7,754 nucleotides of DNA from Sedimenticola sp. (GTDB lineage Bacteria > Pseudomonadota > Gammaproteobacteria > Chromatiales > Chromatiaceae), in assembly GCA_027023915.1 (NCBI GenBank), contig JALVUB010000149.1, positions 1 through 7,754 on the forward strand. The letters are read 5' to 3'. Shown here one piece after another: positions 5,616-7,754 of the stretch. Positions within the stretch are counted from its first letter, which is position 1. Every line of letters begins with the position of its first letter. The notes below the pieces were generated by a model. It was not told the DNA's origin. It was given only the letters and a program-made list of their open reading frames with translations, and ran no database searches. The translations under genes and the position numbers were made by a program.

Positions 5616-6206
5616 TTACCGATCGCTTTCGGAAAACGATTCCGTAGTGTAGCGGTAAACCTTCACCGAATCAGACCAGTAATCCGGGGGCAGTCCCGCC
5701 TTCAGCTTGAGCTGGGCCAGGAACTGGCGGGGCTCGGGCAGCTGCTCCCACACCGAGGGAAGAAAGGTGCCGCGATAGGGGCCTTCTTCCAGGATGAGGC
5801 CGTCGGTGCCGGGGCGGATCCGGCGCAGCAGGTCGGCCTCCGAGGTGAACACCACCGGCTCGGGCGGGCTCAGCACCGAAATGTGGATCTCCAGCGCATC
5901 GAACTCGCCGGCGGTAACCGGTGGAAAACGGGGATCGCGAAAGGCGGCGCTGAAGGCGTTTTCCGCCACGTCGGCCACCAGCGGCTGGATCGCCTCCAGA
6001 TGACCGATGCAGCCCCGCAGACGGCCCCGCTCGTTGAGGGTTACGAAGGCGGCCCGCTTCGCCTGGAGCGCCGGGTCGTGGTCCGTGGGATTCACCCGCA
6101 GCGGCCGGCCGGTGCGCAGGCCGTGGGCGATGGACTCCCTGGCCACCTCCAGCAGGAGGCGGCGCTGCCGGTCGTTCAAACTGGTGTTGCGGTCACGAGA
6201 AGACAT
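5616..6206 (-). CDS. amrA: AmmeMemoRadiSam system protein A (AMMECR1-domain protein)
   Basis: This is the bacterial homologue of human AMMECR1, usually encoded beside a MEMO1 homologue and a radical SAM enzyme. The hallmark LRGCIG hexapeptide is present (63-68 counting from this start), within 'AFVTLNERGRLRGCIGHLEA'. 'AFRDPRFPP' and 'IHISVLSPPEP' further on are also typical of the domain. The chosen ATG at 6206 gives 196 residues and overlaps the amrB stop by 14 bases, with a G-rich ribosome site (GGTGGGG) about 10 bases upstream. A GTG at 6239 and an ATG at 6215 are longer options with poorer context. The molecular function is not established in the family. The Cys in LRGCIG is its most conserved reactive residue. 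It is followed at 5 bases by the cytochrome gene. Confidence 0.92.
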   Translation of the reverse strand: MSSRDRNTSLNDRQRRLLLEVARESIAHGLRTGRPLRVNPTDHDPALQAKRAAFVTLNERGRLRGCIGHLEAIQPLVADVAENAFSAAFRDPRFPPVTAGEFDALEIHISVLSPPEPVVFTSEADLLRRIRPGTDGLILEEGPYRGTFLPSVWEQLPEPRQFLAQLKLKAGLPPDYWSDSVKVYRYTTESFSESDR

Positions 6207-6981
6207 AGGCGCCATACCCCACCACTCTGCTCTTGTCACCGGCGGTGTCGCCGGAGTTTCTCAGATCCACTGTTTTCGCCTGCAACCCGTGTTCGCGCGC
6301 GGCCAGCAGCAGGCCGTTCACCGGGATGCGCCCGCAGGCGTCGTGAAAACCGATGAGATCGGGGCGCAGCGCCTCGATGGCCTGGGCGGTGCGGCTGTCG
6401 CGCTCGCGGGCGGCGTGGTAATCGAGGTAGTGGCTCAGGTCCGAGCTCACCACGATGAGGGTCTCGTCGCCATCCCACAGCAGGTCGAGCAGCCGCGCCA
6501 CCTCTCCCGGGTCGGCGTCGCCCACCACGAAGGGGACGATCTCGAACTCCCGCAGCACCCGCTGGAGGAAGGGGAGGTGGACCTCCAGGGCGTGCTCCTG
6601 TTCGAAAGCGGCGTCGAACTCGCTCACGCCGGGCAGCTCGAGGGCCGCTTCCACCGCCTGGCGGTCCACCGGCACGTCCCCCAGGGGGGTGCGGAACCAG
6701 TCGGCCGAGGAGGTGGCGATGCCGCGAAAGGGCACGCGGTGCGAGGGCGCCAGGATCACCACCCGGCGGATGCGCTCCGCCGCCGGCAGTAGCCGCGCGT
6801 AGGCGCTGGCGGCCACCGGGCCGGAATAGACATAGCCGGCGTGGGGCGCGATGAGCGCCTTGGGCACCGGCCCTTCGGCGGGCTTCGCCTGGGCCAGGTA
6901 GGCGTCGATCTCGGCCGCCAGTGTGGCCGGGTCCGCCGGGTAGAACATGCCCGCCACCGCGGGCAGCTTCACTGTGCTCAT
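6193..6981 (-). CDS. amrB: AmmeMemoRadiSam system protein B (MEMO1 family)
   Basis: The 262-residue protein is a MEMO1-family member, a fold related to non-haem iron ring-opening dioxygenases. Human MEMO1 binds metal through H49, H81 and C244. The matching residues are present here: H47 in 'IAPHAGYVYSGPVAASAY', H81 in 'LAPSHR', and C216 in 'DACGRIPV'. Further conserved polar residues lie in 'EHALEVHLPF' (129-138) and 'SSDLSHY' (179-185). A metal-binding, probably redox-active role is therefore expected; the substrate is unknown. The ATG at 6981 has AGGA (6992-6989) with a 7-base spacer. It is the first gene of the minus-strand amrB-amrA-cytochrome run and is divergent from amrS. Confidence 0.95.
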   Translation of the reverse strand: MSTVKLPAVAGMFYPADPATLAAEIDAYLAQAKPAEGPVPKALIAPHAGYVYSGPVAASAYARLLPAAERIRRVVILAPSHRVPFRGIATSSADWFRTPLGDVPVDRQAVEAALELPGVSEFDAAFEQEHALEVHLPFLQRVLREFEIVPFVVGDADPGEVARLLDLLWDGDETLIVVSSDLSHYLDYHAARERDSRTAQAIEALRPDLIGFHDACGRIPVNGLLLAAREHGLQAKTVDLRNSGDTAGDKSRVVGYGAYVFS

Positions 6982-7001
6982 CTTGAAATCCTGCGTTCCA
7001 A

Positions 7002-7035
7002 CCTGATCTATGAAACATCAGGGCACCGCTGAAAA
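7002..7035 (-). promoter_or_regulatory. Candidate amrB promoter with overlapping operator-like dyad
   Basis: On the minus strand, TTTTCA (7035-7030) and CATAGA (7012-7007) are 17 bases apart and resemble -35 and -10 elements (4 and 3 of 6). The expected start is near 7000, about 19 bases before the amrB ATG, which just leaves room for its AGGA ribosome site. A 6-bp dyad, CCTGAT (7002-7007) and ATCAGG (7017-7022), separated by 9 bases, straddles the -10 and could be a repressor site. The proposed -35 lies inside the hairpin element at 7021-7172. Both motif matches are modest. Confidence 0.3.
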
Positions 7036-7172
7036 ATTCGAGGTGCCCGTGCGGGACAAGGAAGTCCCGCCATTTTCAATCACACAAGTGATTGAAAATG
7101 TAGCAAACCGGAAACCGAGTTTTCGGTTTGCGCGGAGAAAAATTGCCTGGACGGCAATTTTTCGAGGTTCCC
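7021..7172. repeat. Multi-hairpin element with imperfect terminal inverted repeats
   Basis: About 152 bases are almost wholly made of inverted repeats. In order: GGGCACC/GGTGCCC (7021-7027, 7042-7048); GCGGGAC/GTCCCGC (7051-7057, 7064-7070, loop 6); CATTTTCAATCAC/GTGATTGAAAATG (7071-7083, 7088-7100, perfect 13 bp, loop 4); GCAAACCGGAAAC/GTTTTCGGTTTGC (7103-7115, 7119-7131, 13 bp with one G-T, loop 3); GAAAAATTGCC/GGCAATTTTTC (7137-7147, 7153-7163, perfect 11 bp, loop 5). The ends are imperfect inverted repeats of each other: 7021-7038 GGGCACCGCTGAAAAATT against the complement of 7156-7172. They also share a direct repeat, TTCGAGGTgCCC/TTCGAGGTtCCC. No T tract marks a terminator and no clear target-site duplication is seen. 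It is AT-richer than the flanking genes. It may be a MITE-like repeat, a structured RNA or a regulatory element. It fills the amrB-amrS promoter region. Confidence 0.75.
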
Positions 7173-7205
7173 ATTCAGATTGGGTTCGAGTGGAGAAATT
7201 GCAAG

Positions 7206-7754
7206 ATGAACGCCCCAGCCATCCAGCCTTTTCCGGGCCGCTACTGGCATAAGCTCGATGACGGTCGCATCCAGTGCGACCTCTGTCCGCGTCACTGCAA
7301 GCTCAAGGAGGGTCAGCAGGCGCTCTGTTTCGTGCGTGCCCGCGAGAACGACCAGATCGTGCTCACCACCTACGGCCGTTCCAGCGGGTTCTGCGTCGAT
7401 CCCATCGAGAAGAAGCCGCTCAACCACTTCCTGCCCGGCACGCCGGTGCTCTCATTCGGCACCGCCGGCTGCAACCTCGCCTGCAAGTACTGCCAGAACT
7501 GGGACATGAGCAAGTCGCGCGAGATGGACAAGCTGGCGGCCCAGGCCAGCCCGGAGCGCATCGCCCAGGTGGCCCAGGAGCTGGGCAGCCGCAGCGTGGC
7601 CTACACCTACAACGATCCGGTGATCTTTCTCGAGTACGCGGTGGACACCGCCAGGGCGTGCCACGAGCGCGGCATCAAGAGCGTGGCGGTGACCGCGGGC
7701 TACATCTCGCCGGAGGCGCGCAAGGCGTTCTTCTCCCACATGGACGCCGCCAAC
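7206..7754 (+). CDS. amrS: AmmeMemoRadiSam system radical SAM enzyme, 3'-truncated
   Basis: The first 183 codons are present and open to the window end. The radical SAM cluster motif CxxxCxxC is at C89, C93 and C96 ('GTAGCNLACKYCQNW'). Before it lies a second Cys group, C24, C27, C31 and C41 (CDLCPRHC...C), and 'FCVDPIEKKPLNHFLPG' (62-78), the typical lead-in of this family, which resembles pyruvate formate-lyase activating enzymes. 'AYTYNDPVIF' (132-141) follows. The ATG at 7206 has GGAG (7192-7195) about 10 bases upstream and sits 34 bases after the hairpin element. The enzyme should cleave S-adenosylmethionine to make a radical; its substrate is not established, though the AmrA and AmrB partners are constant neighbours. 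It is divergent from amrB, so the two arms probably share a control region. Confidence 0.95.
   Translation, partial: MNAPAIQPFPGRYWHKLDDGRIQCDLCPRHCKLKEGQQALCFVRARENDQIVLTTYGRSSGFCVDPIEKKPLNHFLPGTPVLSFGTAGCNLACKYCQNWDMSKSREMDKLAAQASPERIAQVAQELGSRSVAYTYNDPVIFLEYAVDTARACHERGIKSVAVTAGYISPEARKAFFSHMDAAN

Noticed and set aside
5152..6356. + strand open frames over the cytochrome and amrA
   Set aside because: They are antisense to a clear membrane protein and an AMMECR1 domain, Gln/Arg-rich, with no family motif.
7021..7172. Hairpin element as an intrinsic terminator, CRISPR array or tRNA
   Set aside because: No hairpin is followed by a plain T run after a GC-rich stem. The units are unlike each other rather than evenly repeated, and no cloverleaf with tRNA consensus bases could be drawn.
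7010..7252. 80-codon + strand open frame through the hairpin element
   Set aside because: It crosses the structured element and runs into amrS in another frame. It has no ribosome site, and the inverted repeats explain the sequence better.
7080..7561. Minus-strand frames of 115 and 63 codons opposite amrS
   Set aside because: They oppose the radical SAM coding sequence, whose CxxxCxxC and family segments are intact.

Overview
The window is compact, GC-rich proteobacterial DNA. The E. coli-like dksA-gluQ order, a close DksA match to the enterobacterial protein, a CbbY-type phosphatase and a TGTAGGA-type REPIN together suggest a gammaproteobacterium, perhaps a sulfur-oxidising or autotrophic member of the Chromatiales type. 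The lineage is inference from gene content; no marker gene such as rRNA is present.

Region 1 (1-2840). The 3' end of a YbeL-like (DUF1451) zinc-ribbon gene runs on the + strand into the stop codon of a minus-strand run dksA -> gluQ -> moaA. DksA is the ppGpp-linked RNA polymerase factor. GluQ adds glutamate to queuosine of tRNA-Asp. MoaA performs the first step of molybdenum cofactor synthesis. A clear intrinsic terminator lies between dksA and gluQ, almost touching the gluQ start. moaA appears to have its own promoter with an FNR-like box. A dyad sits in the dksA leader.

Region 2 (2841-4926). A CbbY-like HAD sugar phosphatase and a class I/II PLP aminotransferase overlap by 14 bases on the + strand. 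After them, in the convergent gap, lies a complete REPIN: two inverted TGTAGGA-type REPs whose stems differ in sequence but keep their pairing.

Region 3 (4927-7754). This is the AmmeMemoRadiSam system: amrB (MEMO1 homologue) and amrA (AMMECR1 homologue) overlap on the minus strand and are followed 5 bases later by a four-helix b-type cytochrome. Facing away is amrS, the radical SAM enzyme, cut by the window end. The biochemical job of this conserved trio is, to my knowledge, not settled. The attached membrane cytochrome suggests a redox link.

The 224-base gap between amrB and amrS holds an unusual AT-richer element of about 152 bases made of consecutive near-perfect hairpins, closed by imperfect terminal inverted repeats. 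Together with the cytochrome-linked amr locus, it is the best candidate here for something undescribed. No tRNA, rRNA, CRISPR array or transposase gene was seen.
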